A stretch of DNA of 64,000 nucleotides from Hesseltinella vesiculosa (Eukaryota; Mucoromycota; Mucoromycetes; Mucorales; Cunninghamellaceae): NCBI GenBank assembly GCA_002104935.1, contig MCGT01000040.1, positions 62,001-126,000 of the forward strand. The letters run 5' to 3'. Below are positions 11,526 to 22,803 of the stretch, piece after piece (positions within the stretch are counted from its first letter, which is position 1; each line of letters opens with the position of its first letter). The notes beneath the pieces were generated by a model, which made no database searches, had not been told where the DNA came from, and saw only the letters and a list, made by a program, of their open reading frames with translations. A program made the translations under genes and the position numbers.

Positions 11526-12566
11526 ATGGCTGCCGCTCTTCAATTTGTTGCCAAGTGGGCTATTCCTGTTGGTCTTGCCGTTGGTGGTGTGCAAACCGCT
11601 TTATACGATGGTAAAGTGACATAATCAACACGGGAATGGAAACCATGGAACACTGACGTTTTACTGTGTTTTTTTTATTTTTATTTTCAACCATGCGTAC
11701 AGTCCAAGGTGGTTACCGTGCCGTCATTTTCGATCGTATTCAAGGTGTCAAGACCACTTCGATCGGTGAAGGTACCCACTTTTTGGTTCCTTGGTTGCAG
11801 CGTGCCGTTTTGTTCGATGTGCGCACCAAGCCTCGCAACATCTCGACCACCACCGGTTCCAAGGACATGCAAATGGTGTCTTTGACCCTGCGTGTGTTGC
11901 ACCGTCCCGAAATCAAGCAATTGTCCACCATTTACCAAAACTTGGGTCTGGATTATGATGAACGTGTGTTGCCTTCCATTGGTAACGAAGTGCTCAAGTC
12001 CATTGTCGCTCAATTCGATGCTTCCGAACTGATCACCCAACGTGAAGTCGTCTCGGCCAAGATCCGTGAAGAATTGTACAAGCGTGCCCGTGAATTCAAC
12101 ATTGCCTTGGAAGATGTCTCCATCGTACGTTGCCTTGCAAATGATAATGGCAGGGCACTTATCCCATTTTTATTCTTCCTCTTTTAGACCCACATGACCT
12201 TCGGTAAGGAATTCACCAACGCCGTCGAACAAAAGCAAATTGCTCAACAAGAAGCCGAACGTGCCAAGTTCATTGTCGAACGTGCTGAACAAGAAAAGCT
12301 TGCTGCCATTATCCGTGCCGAAGGTGACTCTCAAGCTGCTGAATTGATTTCTGCCTCTCTTGAAAAGGCTGGCGAAGGGTAAGAAAAGTCATGGTGCCAA
12401 AAGGAATGACAAGCTCATCCCACTCTTTTTTCTCTTTAGTATCATTGCTTTCCGTCGTATCGAAGCTTCCAAGGACATTGCTCAAACCTTGTCTCAAGCT
12501 CGCAACGTCACCTACTTGCCCAGCAACCAGGGTGGCAGCAACCTCCTCCTCAACGTGCCTGCTTAA
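11526..12566 (+). CDS. PHB1: Prohibitin-1
   Basis: Mitochondrial inner-membrane chaperone that forms ring complexes with prohibitin-2 and stabilises newly made respiratory proteins; 274 aa, the usual length. Exons: 11526-11610, 11703-12124, 12188-12378, 12440-12566. The N-terminal hydrophobic anchor lies in exon 1. The SPFH/PHB domain follows, with the conserved [25 protein letters not shown] and [33 protein letters not shown] residues (read across about 20-160). The C-terminal coiled coil is rich in Gln, Glu and Ala (residues about 180-225). The start in exon 1 follows a short T-rich leader. An AATAAA at about 12712 is a likely poly(A) signal. Codon use is strongly biased to C/T-ending and GTC/GCC codons, as expected for high expression. 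Confidence 0.97.
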
Positions 12567-13009
12567 TTTTCTCTCCGCACCTCTCCTCACTCCACCCCTC
12601 TCTGATTTCCTCATTGTGTTTTTCTTGTCGATTATTTTTCTTCCTCTCTCCCTTGTTCATATGTATTCTTTTGTCGTCTTCACCCATCAATTTTTTTTCT
12701 TCATCAAAGGAAAATAAAAACTAGAACCCTTCTCCAACAAGCATGATGTCACCGTGGCCGCTCAGGTTAAAAAAAAAATTGTAGCCTAGGGAAGAAACTG
12801 TTGCTGTAGTCATCTCTTCGCTTACAGTAAGTAGTCTCTTCATTCTTCACGAGCCAAATCATATTTTCATGATCCAATGTGAGTTCGTTATGGGACTTGT
12901 GTCATCTCTTCACGGGCTAAAATCAGTTTTTAATATGTACTAAGGGAGGCGGTGCCAGTAAAAAAAAAACTTGCTTGTTTCAGGCGGGAAAAAGGGGGAG
13001 GGTATAAGA
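12567..13009. other. 3' region of PHB1 and spacer
   Basis: It carries the T/C-rich 3' untranslated region of the prohibitin gene with an AATAAA near 12712. From about 12730 onward the sequence is A/T-rich and noncoding, leading into the repeat region. Confidence 0.4.
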
Positions 13010-13158
13010 GAAAAAATCATTCAATTAGAGAGAGAGAAACTACAAGGGAGGAATAAAGTGTATGTAAAAGAGAGAAAAAAATATAATGGAGGGGTAGAGT
13101 ATATGCAAGAGAGAGAGTAACGAGAGGGGTAAGAGATTATGCAAGAGAGAAAAAATCG
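13010..13158. repeat. Purine-rich degenerate minisatellite
   Basis: Three to four imperfect units of about 45 bp. Each has a core like GTATATGCAAGAGAGAGA followed by GAGGGGTAGAG. One strand is almost all purine. It directly abuts the foldback repeat at 13168. Confidence 0.6.
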
Positions 13159-13167
13159 TAGGATTGA

Positions 13168-13515
13168 CACTCTCAAGAATACAAAACTACCCTCCCATGG
13201 CTTGTAATAATAAATCAAAGTCTGTTTGAAAAATAAAAAGCAAACTCCTGAGTGATACTATGGCAAAAAGAAAAACATCGTTGGTACGGGAAGAAAGCTG
13301 CATGGCAATGCTCTAACTTTTATTTAAATAAATGATGGGATTCCTTCCCATTCATTGAGCTCATCTCGTCTTTGCAATTGCGAATAAAAATTTAAAGACG
13401 AGATGAGTGTTTTTTTTTGTCATAGAATCACTCAAGAGTTTGCTTTTTATTTTTCAAGCAGAGTATGATTTTATTATGGCAAGCCATGGGAGGGTAGTTT
13501 TGTATTATTGAGAGC
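13168..13515. repeat. Foldback repeat, copy A
   Basis: The left half (13168-13383) read backward matches the right half (about 13388-13515): the outer TACAAAACTACCCTCCCATGG, the TTTTTATTTTTC-AAG and the AGACGAGATGAG stretches recur in inverted order. The element can therefore fold on itself. The right side continues as a repeat to the acagt at 13587. The same unit recurs at 14821-15089. No coding capacity is seen. Confidence 0.75.
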
Positions 13516-14820
13516 TAGATATGCCATGACAGCCTGAGAATTCATGCGAACCTGAGAGACCATGAGAACCTGCGATGCAAATACAGTAAAGAGTGCCAAT
13601 CCTTGGCCCATATCCAACCAGGACTTCGATATGGTTGCCCAGGTGTGACCGCGTGGAGGTGATTGGCATTGCACACCCTTTGCTTCTTTTAGTCTTGTCG
13701 GTCAGGAAAGAACAAACGTGCTGAAACGCAAAACAAGACCTGACATCCCCAAAGGCTACCGCATCATACCTACACCCACACTAAAAAAAAAAAAAAAATG
13801 TTGTCTCGCCTGCCTTCGAGACCCTTCAGAAATGCTGGATAGGCCAAGAGCTCCGTCATCGCTTGCAATCTTGATCAGTGCCAGTATATCTACTGGAAAC
13901 GTACAGCTTTGGCTTTACAGCAGCGGATCCATCATATTTCAATCACTTGGACCACGGACCAAGACCTATACTGTCAAGGGATACCCATCGATACCGAAGC
14001 GCGCCCCCTAGATGATAAGGAAGCCACGTCCCAAGGATTTCATGCTCTGACCACGTCTCCCACCGGTGGCTGCATTGACTGATCAAGCGCATACCCAGCC
14101 TACTTCCACGAGACCCGTCGATCTACAATGGGGCAGTCAGGGCATGCATTGGCAAATCACAGGCGTGATCACGCAACAATACATCTCAGGCGAGGTGCAA
14201 GTTGCAGCTTGACGACAAGGACCGAGATTGACACCAACCTACGGATAGGCATGGGTAGGGTGAACTAGTTCCTACCATTGCACGCACCCCCGTGGCTTAA
14301 CACAGACAGAGATTGCACAAGGATGGACAAGTCATCCAGGACTGTCTAGCAGGCAATCAAGTGAGTACTGTCCTATAAAAAAAGTGTGGTTCTTACCTTG
14401 TTGTGCCGTTTTCCATTTTAATTCATCGACTTTGCAGCATCCAACCATACAGTTTTTTTCCTCCTTCGACAATCAGACTTCTTATCGGGTAAACGACAAG
14501 TGCTGTATCACCTACTTGGTACGATATTTGAACGTCGTCCTCGTGGGCAGCTTCACTCATTTGCTCGCGAGTGGGCCGGAACATCCCATTTGCTGGATTA
14601 GACAATCGTCCTCGTGGGCTCACGCATGCTACCGCAGTTCAACGATAGCAGCTCCTCGATAACCACGCACACACGGGGCCTAATTACCGACTGGTTTTAA
14701 TGCTGTAATGGAGGTGCACTGCAAAGTCGATTAGGAAAAACAAAATGGGGGAAAAAAAAAACTAAAGAGGAAAGAGAAGTGGAGAAAGGGTCAGCTGCAA
14801 GCAGTCTTTTATATTTTTTT
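13516..14820. other. Repeat-bounded segment, no gene seen
   Basis: This 1.3-kb segment lies between two copies of the foldback repeat. Frames are short and broken. Low-level coding character around 13830-14080 may be a transposon relic, but I cannot assign a family. A 15-A run occurs at about 13783. Position 13587-13588 is the empty-site equivalent of the Crypton target. Confidence 0.4.
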
Positions 14821-15089
14821 TCGCAATTGCAAAGACGAGATGAGCTCGATGAATGGGAAGGGATACCATCATTTATTTTAAATAAAAGTTAGAGCACTGT
14901 CATGCAGCTCTCTTCTCGTACCAAATGTTTTTCTTTTAGCCATAGTATCACTCAGGAGTTTGCTTTTTATTTTTCAAGCAGAGTTTGGCTTTATTATTAC
15001 AAGCCATGGGAGGGTAGTTTTGTATTCTTGAGAGCCTGAGAATTCATGAGAACCTGTGAGGCCATGAGAACCTGAGATACAAATACAGT
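14821..15089. repeat. Foldback repeat, copy B (Crypton target)
   Basis: It matches the reverse complement of 13168-13383, and its last 150 bp match 13430-13587 in direct orientation with few differences. Its right part ends at acagt, at the left edge of the Crypton. The expected continuation (aaagagtgccaatcct) is found only after the Crypton, at 18000. Confidence 0.75.
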
Positions 15090-15442
15090 ATCTGAAGCCT
15101 GAGACTCATTGAGACTCATCTGAGTCTCAAAAATACTTGGTGAGACCGAGGTGGCACAAAGGTATTTTCCTCTGTTCTCCAGCCAAAACTAAAAAATACC
15201 TTGACAAAATACCTTGAAACTGGAAGTCTGAGTCTCATCTGAGTCTCATCGATGAGACAGGCCAATCAATGTTTTGGTTTTGTCTCAACAGGCCAATCAA
15301 ACGTCATGAAATGCGGCACAGTTACAAATGCGGCGCAGTTTCAATATAAACGCGGCGTGTGAGTTTTTTTTTTTTTTTCAACCTCTTCTTTCTTGTGTCT
15401 TGCTAAACAAGATCTAACCATACCATTCACCAATCACTCACT

Positions 15443-17669
15443 ATGAATAATCAAAAAGGAAAAGCCCCTGCTCAGCGATCCACTGTGAATAATGATCGCC
15501 TCCAACGTGTGCTTGACAATAACTCAGATATGCACTATGCGAGTCAAATGGTCCTGGCTCAAAGTATTGATCAACGACCCGTGAATACGACCAAATCATA
15601 CGAAGCTAAACAAAAGGAATGGGTTGTAAGTATTATTTCTGCATTCTTCCACTTCATTGTAGTTAACAATAAATTTTCTTATTAGCAATGGTGTCGTGAC
15701 AAAGGCTTTACAGATGGTGAACTTGCCAGCGATCAGAAGCTTAATTATTTTTTGTCTGACTTTGTCATGAATCGTGGGCGCAAGTTGCGACGGAACAATG
15801 ACGGAACCCCCATCCCTCTAGGCAAGGAATCAATACTTGCTTATGTAAAGGCTGTATCAGATATTTACAATCAGCAGCATGCACTTGGCACCAACACAAA
15901 CGGACCAGCAAGAGGACCGCTTGTTAGGACATTCCTAGAAAATCTCGACAAAGAACGCGTCCGATCCAAACGCGCTAACTATGAAGACCGCGGAAAAAAC
16001 ACTCTGAATGACGGATATACGGTGAAAGAGTTAGGCTTGGTCAGCACATACTACTTGACTCAAAAAAACAACCTTGTTGGCTGTCGCGATCGACTTTGTT
16101 TTTTATTAAGTCATGCAATGCTATGTCGTAGCCAGAATGCTCTTGGTCTTCAGTTTGCAGACTTATTTGCTACGATTGTCGAGGATCAAGGTATGACCGA
16201 ATGCATGGCTTTGGTAGCTACGATGAATTTTGGAAAGACCAACCAACATGGCAAAATCGAATATGGGTCATCTTTGCGGCATCGAGATCCTAATCTGTGC
16301 TCGGTGGGTGGTCTCGCGCTTTACTTTTTTGCAAGATTTCACCACCAAAATGAACCATTTCCGGATTTTACACGACGGGAAAACTGGTATGACATCTCTC
16401 TCTTTCCAGGAAACAATGAAAAGACGCCAATCTCGTTCAGGACCCAGTTCAACTCATATGTGGAAGCGTTCAAAAAAGTTGGCATACGCACATCGAAAGT
16501 TACCCACGCCAACCGGAAGAGTGCGTTGAACATCATTGCTCAACAAGACGTGTCTGGTGACCAGCAAAGAAGAGTCGGACGATGGGGCACCGATCGCATG
16601 GTTGGTTGTTATGTGTCAAGTCTGCCGATGGAAGCAATGAAGGGCTTGGCTGGTTATGCCAACTTCCGCGGCAATTACTTTGTTACGCGGGCTGTGGTGC
16701 AGCCACCTTTGGAATTACAACGCCTCGTATTCCCAAAAATTGAATATTGGATGGAAAGGTTCCATCGTGGAGATGCGATTCAAGACGACATAGCTGGCCC
16801 AAACTTCCTCGATCTTATGAATCGACTACGTGTCGTGCTTCTTCAGGTAAAAAAAATATATTAGAATGTTAAAGTTCGTTTTTCTAATAATTTAATAATG
16901 GTAGGACTCCGTTGTCTTGAAGAGGGATTATCCTGATTATTTCCTATGGACAAGTGAGATATTCGACACCGATTTATACAAGAAGTTTGAAGGAGAGCTA
17001 CTTGCTTCTTTGGCCGAAAATAACGACGCTCTCTCCATAAACCAACGCATTCAAGTTGCCATGCCAGAATTGGTGTCATCTTTGAATGCTGGCTTTGAAG
17101 GTCTATCATCCAATATGGTTTCCATGAAGGAGTCCTTTGCGTCAGAACTTATGGAGATGAAAGAGGAACTTATGGAGATGAAAGGGGCGCATATGTCCGA
17201 AGCTCATGACGTCAGCAAGAAGATTGCTGAATTCTTTGCCATGGGGCACGAACGGTTTCCAACCAGCCATGATCCTCAGCAGTCAGCAACCACGCCAACA
17301 TCTTCAATGACTGCTCCATCACCTATGCCATGCCCTACAACTACGACTACCCCTCTGCCATCTACAGCCCAGTACGTGATGAGCAGAGATCTCACCACGA
17401 TCACGGATGTATGGAGAGAATATGCATCTGGTATCTCTGGAGGTCCTTCCGTAAGGTCCTTGGAACAATCCTATGGAACGGCATGGCGCAGAGATCGCAA
17501 GGAATCGCGTTTTTTCAGCAGACGTCTTGCACTTTACAGGGCAATCGAGGAAAAAGCAGTGAAAGACGCGATCCCTGAGGAAGAAGCCGCTCAATTTTTA
17601 GAGCATCAACGAGCCAGCAATGGCGTATCTTTGGCTAAATTCATAGCAAACATAAATATTGTTCAATAA
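15443..17669 (+). CDS. Crypton tyrosine recombinase with GCR1_C domain
   Basis: A 702-aa recombinase encoded by exons 15443-15625, 15686-16846 and 16905-17669, all phase 0. An N-terminal core-binding region is followed by the catalytic domain. The probable active-site residues visible are Arg in LCRSQNALGLQFADL, the H-x-x-R box in THANRKSALN, the following GRWG, and the Tyr of GCYVSSLP. The C-terminal third has a coiled coil rich in MKEE repeats, a Pro/Thr linker, and a GCR1_C DNA-binding domain (VWREYASGISGGPSVRSLE, then WRRDRKES and RRLALYRAIEE). This order is that of fungal Cryptons. No stop or frameshift is present, so the gene could be active. Host domestication is the alternative, but the element edges argue for a recent insertion. 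Confidence 0.88.
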
Positions 17670-17741
17670 TAAACTCGCAACCTTTGATGCTTAAAAAATG
17701 TTAGGAAGTGTCCAAAATTGAGTGTGTTAAATACGAAAAAA

Positions 17742-17910
17742 AAGGAAATTTCCAAAATTTTCTCGAAGCCGCGCAATTGCTAGAGCAACAACGATCAAAC
17801 AGTGGCATATCTTTGAATAAATTTAGAGTCGGTACAAGGTAAAAAATAAACTTGTTGATGCTTAAAAAACGTTCGAAAATTGAGTGAAATTTCCAAAATT
17901 TTCTCGGGCA
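17742..17910 (+). repeat. Partial tandem copy of the recombinase 3' end
   Basis: The stretch from about 17764 repeats, with substitutions, the last 35 or so codons and 3' flank of the recombinase gene (GAAGCCGC-CAATT, then TAGAGCA-CAACGA, then GGC-TATCTTTG). The 20-nt string AATTTCCAAAATTTTCTCG occurs on both sides of it (about 17745 and 17889), which marks the duplicated unit. It is not an open frame linked to the gene. Confidence 0.7.
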
Positions 17911-18099
17911 CAGGTATTTCAGTGTCGGACTCACGCCAGCCAAATTTCTGAGTCTCCAGACTGAGACTGGGCTCAGCGCGGAGAAAATACCCTCACAGTA
18001 AAGAGTGCCAATCCTAGCTTTCCTGGCCCAGCAGATTCTTTGCTTGGGCGGCGTTTGGATGGCATTCACTGAGTGGATCTTCGCAACGCAGTACAATTA

Positions 18100-19135
18100 A
18101 TCAAGGTAGGCAATAAATGACGGAACATCATTTTGGATGATGGGTATGCAGACCTTTGCAACTTCCAACATAACAAACATGCCGTCTTTGGGCAGCATAA
18201 GGTAGAATGTGAGAGCAGTCCCTACAAAAGCCCAGCCAAAATATCAGCACTAGCCTTTTTTTTGTATGAAGGGGCAGTTATTACAGTATATGCAACCTTC
18301 TTTTCCCTCCACATCAAATGAAACTTACATGCCTTCGACAGAGTTTAGGACGCTGGCGTCCAGCGCCTTTGCGGATTCTGCCATTGTCATCCTTGGCCAT
18401 TTGGAGGGAAGTGATGCCTTCTTATAGCTCTGCTTCGTAATCAGCCGTTATCTCTTCGATCATCAGTCCATGGTAGAGTAGTTCTTCGCATCCATCCACG
18501 CAAGCGGTATCGTCAGTATGATTTCAACACCAGAGAGTGCATCAGCCATCATCAACTGTAGTATTCTTGCTCGTCCGATGGACACCTTTTCTACTGGCAA
18601 AGCCTAAAAAAATAAGTGAGATGCCGTGCTTCGAAAACCGCCGTGATTCTTTACCTTCAGGATGGACTTGATATCATTGAACATGCTGTTGAAAAAAGTG
18701 AGAACAGGCAGTTGAACATGAGAGGGAACTACAACTTAAAATAGGTGGAGATTATCAATATGATTGGTCAATTCTTCTTTGTTGTTGGTGTTATATACGC
18801 ACCCAGGGCATGCCAGCTTCACTGGTTTATGGTAGAAGAACCTTTTACAATCAACCGGCCATTTGGGAGGTCTGCTTCGCCTGGCTCATCCATAATATGT
18901 CGATGCATGTTTGAGTTGTTCACGAATTGAGCTACCTTTTCATTTTCGCAGTAAGGACAAATCTTTTGAAAGCAAAAATGATAAAATAAGTCGTACCAAT
19001 TCATGGCTTTATTGATTGTGAAAGTTCCTTCCCATCTCATGATCACTTCCAAATTATTGTCTCTTACTCGCCATTTCTCAAGTTTACTGTAATTATGCTT
19101 ACCTTTTCATAGAAAAGCACTCTTACCATTTTTTT
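18100..19135 (-). pseudogene. Decayed multi-exon gene of unknown family
   Basis: Four coding-like blocks lie in one order on the minus strand. About 19105-18819 includes NWYDLFYHFCFQK and CPYCENEKV. About 18685-18490 includes IGRARILQLMMADALSG. About 18480-18330 includes HGLMIEEITADYEAEL then a stop and then LQMAKDDNGRIRKGAGRQRPKL. About 18230-18105 includes TFYLMLPKDGMFVMLEVAKV. Candidate introns separate some blocks, but in-frame stops (for example near 18420) break others. I recall uncharacterised Mucorales proteins with a similar FYL-LP-DG-YVM-E-A block, but cannot name them. It is called a pseudogene with modest confidence; a real spliced gene is possible. Confidence 0.45.
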
Positions 19136-19495
19136 TTCAGGTGGGAAGCGAAAGACTAAAAAACCAAGACGCTGTAAGAACATGTCGATTGGTTCACGGG
19201 CAATCAACAAAACGTATGGCTGGCCACCTTCTCTCCAACCAACATCGTGTCCGCAAAGCCATTGTATGCTGGATCAAGCTGTCTCTTCATGGGCTTGTGT
19301 TTCATTTGAGCAAAATTTTACTCGAGTAATTTTTGATATTTAGAATAGAAGGGTGTACATTAATTCATTAGTGTAAATAGTACAAAAAGCAAACGAAAGA
19401 AAAAAAGTCAAAAAATAAGATACAGGGCTGGGGGGTGATCTATACAATACAATCAGGGCGGGCAGGGGCGGGAGAGGGTGGCTATTTTAGTTTTT
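19136..19495. other. Spacer, no gene seen
   Basis: Short frames only. The 3' untranslated region of the minus-strand regulator probably occupies its right part. Confidence 0.4.
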
Positions 19496-22381
19496 TCAAG
19501 TCGAAGCATTCAAGGGTGGCAGGTTGAGCGCTTGGAGACGCTGTTGGATGTCTTGCTCCATCAAGTTGACAAAGGTACGGGACAATTCAAAGTCATAGGT
19601 GTAATTGGAGGAGGCTTTGGCAATGTCGACGGATTTTTGAAGATGATAGATAGCAAAGGCTTGGTAAGACACATCTTGATTGTAGTTGAGCAGCTTGACA
19701 TGGACAAGATTGGCAAAGATAAAAGTGATAAGAGGCACGTTGCATTCGGCATAACGGTTGGCCATGATCTCTAGGATGCGCGTCACGTTGGCACAGGCAT
19801 TCATGCACACATGGAGGCTCTGGACAGCAAAATCGGCGGTGGGTATACGATCGGAGGGGAAAAAGGTTTGGTACAAGAGGATGACATTGATGTAATAATA
19901 GCAATGAAAATAGAGCACGCAGTATTGGCCAAAGGAGTTACAGTCGACCGAATGAGGTTGGGCATGCATGTCATAGTTGGCGCTGCCCAGCTGGGCCGAG
20001 GTGTCGGCCTTCTTGCTGTCATCCTTGGGCAGGTCATCTTGGGTCAGGATGGACAGATTGCGCCAGGCTGGTGGTAGGCGTTGGTGGTAAAAATGATCCA
20101 GTTCGGCTTGCATGGCCAGCAGGTCCTGGGCTAGAGTAGGATCGGATTTACCAGCGGCAGATTGTTGTTGACTGGTAACTAAGCGCGCCATCAGCTGCTC
20201 ACGCATCAATTGCAAATCGATCTGATACACCCATAAGGCTGACACATAATAATAAATGGCATCTCCATGGTCATCTGACGAAGACGGTGAGCCCTGGCGT
20301 TCCTTGCCGTGGTCACTGGCGATCAAGGTGGTGTCGGAGGCCAAAGAGGTCGCAGGTGGGCTTTGACCAGAGGTGGATTCGACCGAGGACAAGGTATTAG
20401 GGCTGGGAGTGTCGGCGCCAGCAGGGATGGGAGGGATATCGGGTAGTGGGCATTTGGGATAAAATGGTGAGTCGTGGCCTGAGAAAAGAAAAGATAAAAA
20501 AAGTTGTTGAGTGACACGACCTGTGCAACATGTGTTTCGACCTACCTGCCAAGCTCGGACCGCCTTGCAGCACACGATACCAAGTGTTGTAGTAATACAA
20601 GCTCCACACCAACATGCGTTCTTGCTGAGTCAGTTCGCGATGAGGATCATACAGGCCAAGGTTTTGAGCCATGGTGTAGGCGATCCATTCGTAAATGTAG
20701 ATGACGCCGGGGAAGCCGTTTTGCTGGTTGCTGTAGGACAGGATGAATGCAGCTTGACAGTGGTCCATGGATGGCTCGTCAAAGCAGTCGGCCAGCAACT
20801 CTCGTCCACGCAATGTGTAGGCTAGTGACAGAGCTTTGCCCATGTTGTACTGAGGTGCTTCAAAGGCCGGGCGTTTACTCCAGATATGCAACTGGAAGGC
20901 GTTGCGGGCGGCCATTGCACTGATGGCATAGACAAGCACGGTGGCTGGACGTTTGGCTGGGTCAGGGTCACGATAGCGGGCAAGAAAATCGGCCAAGTCG
21001 ATAAAGGGCAGGCGGATGGCTGAGCAACAAGGGGTGCGGCAGAACAGCTCGACCAGGTTGTCGGTGAGGTCTTGAGTGATATCGATGGGATAGTCTTGGG
21101 GCATGGCATGCGTAGGATGGGCCCAGGCAGACCAAATGGCAAACGAAAAGGTGGAGCTGGTGATGCTGGAAGTGTCGTCCAACTCTAACTCGACGCCAGC
21201 AGCTGACTCGGACATTTCCGAGTAGGAGGAAGGACAGTAGGACATGGGGGAGGAGCCGGGGGCTCAGACATGCCTCGTCCACTGGCAGGGCTGGTGGTAT
21301 TGGTGGTCGGTGTGCCGGCACGCTTCTGGCCATCCCCATCGGCCTCCGTGTCGGGGTGCTTGGGGGAGATGTTGAGGGAGCGCTTGAATTGGTCGACAAG
21401 GGTGGACAGGTCATTGTAAGAATTGACGCTGCTTTCCATGGACAGGCCTTTGTTGGTGGAGGTGATTTTCCAGGCAAAAGGCTGCATGGGCTTGATTTTG
21501 AGAGAGTGGTTCGCCCGGGCTGAGAAGTCCCTCGTTTTTTGGGCAAAGTCTTTGGCCATTTTGTCGATGGATTCCTGCCATTGGTCCATCATTTTGTTCA
21601 TGGTGTTGAGCACCTGCGAGACGTGATTGGCCTTGGGTTCTGTTTTGGTGTAGACGCATTCGAAACCGTTGGCTTCGCATCGGCTGCAATGAGGTAGCGA
21701 TAGGTCACATTGTTGGAGATCCTTGAAACATTTGCTGCATGGGTAGACAGAGAAGTGGGTGGTGAGGATGACTCGCTTCTTCTTCTTTAGGTGAATGCTG
21801 TCCGTGTCGTCCATGGAATCGTCATCCATCACAGAGGACGGGCGGGCGGGGAGCGGCCCTCCAGGGTTGGTTCAGAGGAGTCTGAGAGAAAGGAGCGGAT
21901 GGACAAGGTATCAGGCGAGGGTGCAGCCAAGGCACTGGGTTGAGAAGGGTCGGCTAGACCTGGGGTCTGTACACGGGCCAGGCGTTGGAGCGAGATGGTG
22001 GGCATGCCTTCACCGGTTTTGAGACGATCGCTGAACTTTTTGATACGGTCCCCGAGAGTTTCTGTTGCTTTCTGTAGCTTTTTAAGTGTTGGTGCCGCCT
22101 CAGGATAGGTACAGTTCAATCCACGTTTGGCACATCGTGTGCAGCTGGGTCGTTTTCGATCGCAGGCATGTCTATAAAGAGGGGCAGGAAAAAAGAGGGG
22201 TGAGGCGTTTTGGAGTCACTAAAACAAAAGAGGAGATGATTGTTTCTTACCTGAAGCCACGGCAGCGATAACATGCAGCATTCAAATTGGCATCGTTTTT
22301 ATTAGTATCGGGTTTGGAAGGTTGCTTCGTTGCTGGTTCTTGTTGCGTCTGCATGGGCAGCGCATTGGATTCATCCGACAT
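19496..22381 (-). CDS. Zn2Cys6 transcription factor with two zinc clusters
   Basis: Probable nuclear regulator. Exon 1 is 22381-22251; exon 2 starts at 22171 and gives the first cluster, split by the intron: CYRCRGFRHACDRKRPSC then CTRCAKRGLNC (C-x2-C-x6-C-x5-C-x2-C-x6-C). About 115 residues later a second cluster appears (YPCSKC then QQCDLSLPHCSRC and FEC). The rest is a fungal-specific transcription factor domain, with last exons ending 20546 and running 20478-19496. Two frame changes lie inside: at 21832, where the first frame ends in TGA overlapping an ATG (TGATG), and near 21240. For the second, an intron from about 21322 to 21264 fits the phase. For the first, several weak donors fit, with the acceptor near 21850. 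Alternatively there are two adjacent genes or assembly errors. Confidence 0.7.
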
Positions 22382-22803
22382 GGTTGGTCAATAATCACTC
22401 AAAAAACAAATAAATTTAGGGAAAAAAAAAAAAAGGGGCAACCCCAATAAAATTAGCCGTTCGTCAAGGGTGGTCAAGGGTAAGAACACAAGTAAACAAT
22501 GTAGAGAAACAAACAGACAAAGAAGAGGGGGAAAGTGAGACGTTTACAATGAAAGGGGAAGGAAAAGTCAAAATGTTAAAAAAAAAAAAAAAAAAAAGGG
22601 GAAAAGGAGAGCTAAGAAGAAAGAGTGGGACGTATAGGCACAGACGGAAAGAGCGGAAAAACTGGAGCCTTTTTTAGTGATTGGCCTGTAAGGCTGTGTC
22701 AGTTGCAAGTCCGTCTTGGCATGTGTTGCACAAACATGTTGATAACGAGGGAAAAATGGGGGTGGGTTTATTATTATTATGGGACCATTTCATCCTTGCC
22801 AAA
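22382..22803. other. A/T-rich spacer
   Basis: Contains A-runs at 22420-22433 and 22578-22596. No gene seen; it joins the promoter of the double-cluster regulator and the 3' end of the lipid-transfer gene. Confidence 0.4.

Larger units (their letters stand above)
15090..17999 (+). mobile_element. Crypton (tyrosine-recombinase DNA transposon)
   Basis: About 2.9 kb containing one intact tyrosine-recombinase gene. Both ends are fixed by comparison with the empty paralogous copy at 13531-13603: the left flank reads through acaaatacagt and the right flank resumes with aaagagtgccaatcct. The string cacagt/tacagt occurs at both junctions, so a 4-5 bp cagt-type sequence was probably the recombination core. 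There are no long terminal inverted repeats, as expected for Cryptons. Near both ends lie several copies of a TGAGACT/AGTCTCA motif (15100-15128, 15229-15258, 17948-17967). Elements of this type move through a circular intermediate using a Tyr nucleophile. Confidence 0.85.

Noticed and set aside
13010..13158. CRISPR-like array
   Set aside because: The units are imperfect contiguous purine-rich repeats without regular spacers, in a eukaryotic context.
15443..17669. Host transcription factor of the GCR1 type
   Set aside because: The H-x-x-R and Tyr recombinase residues and the defined insertion edges indicate a Crypton.
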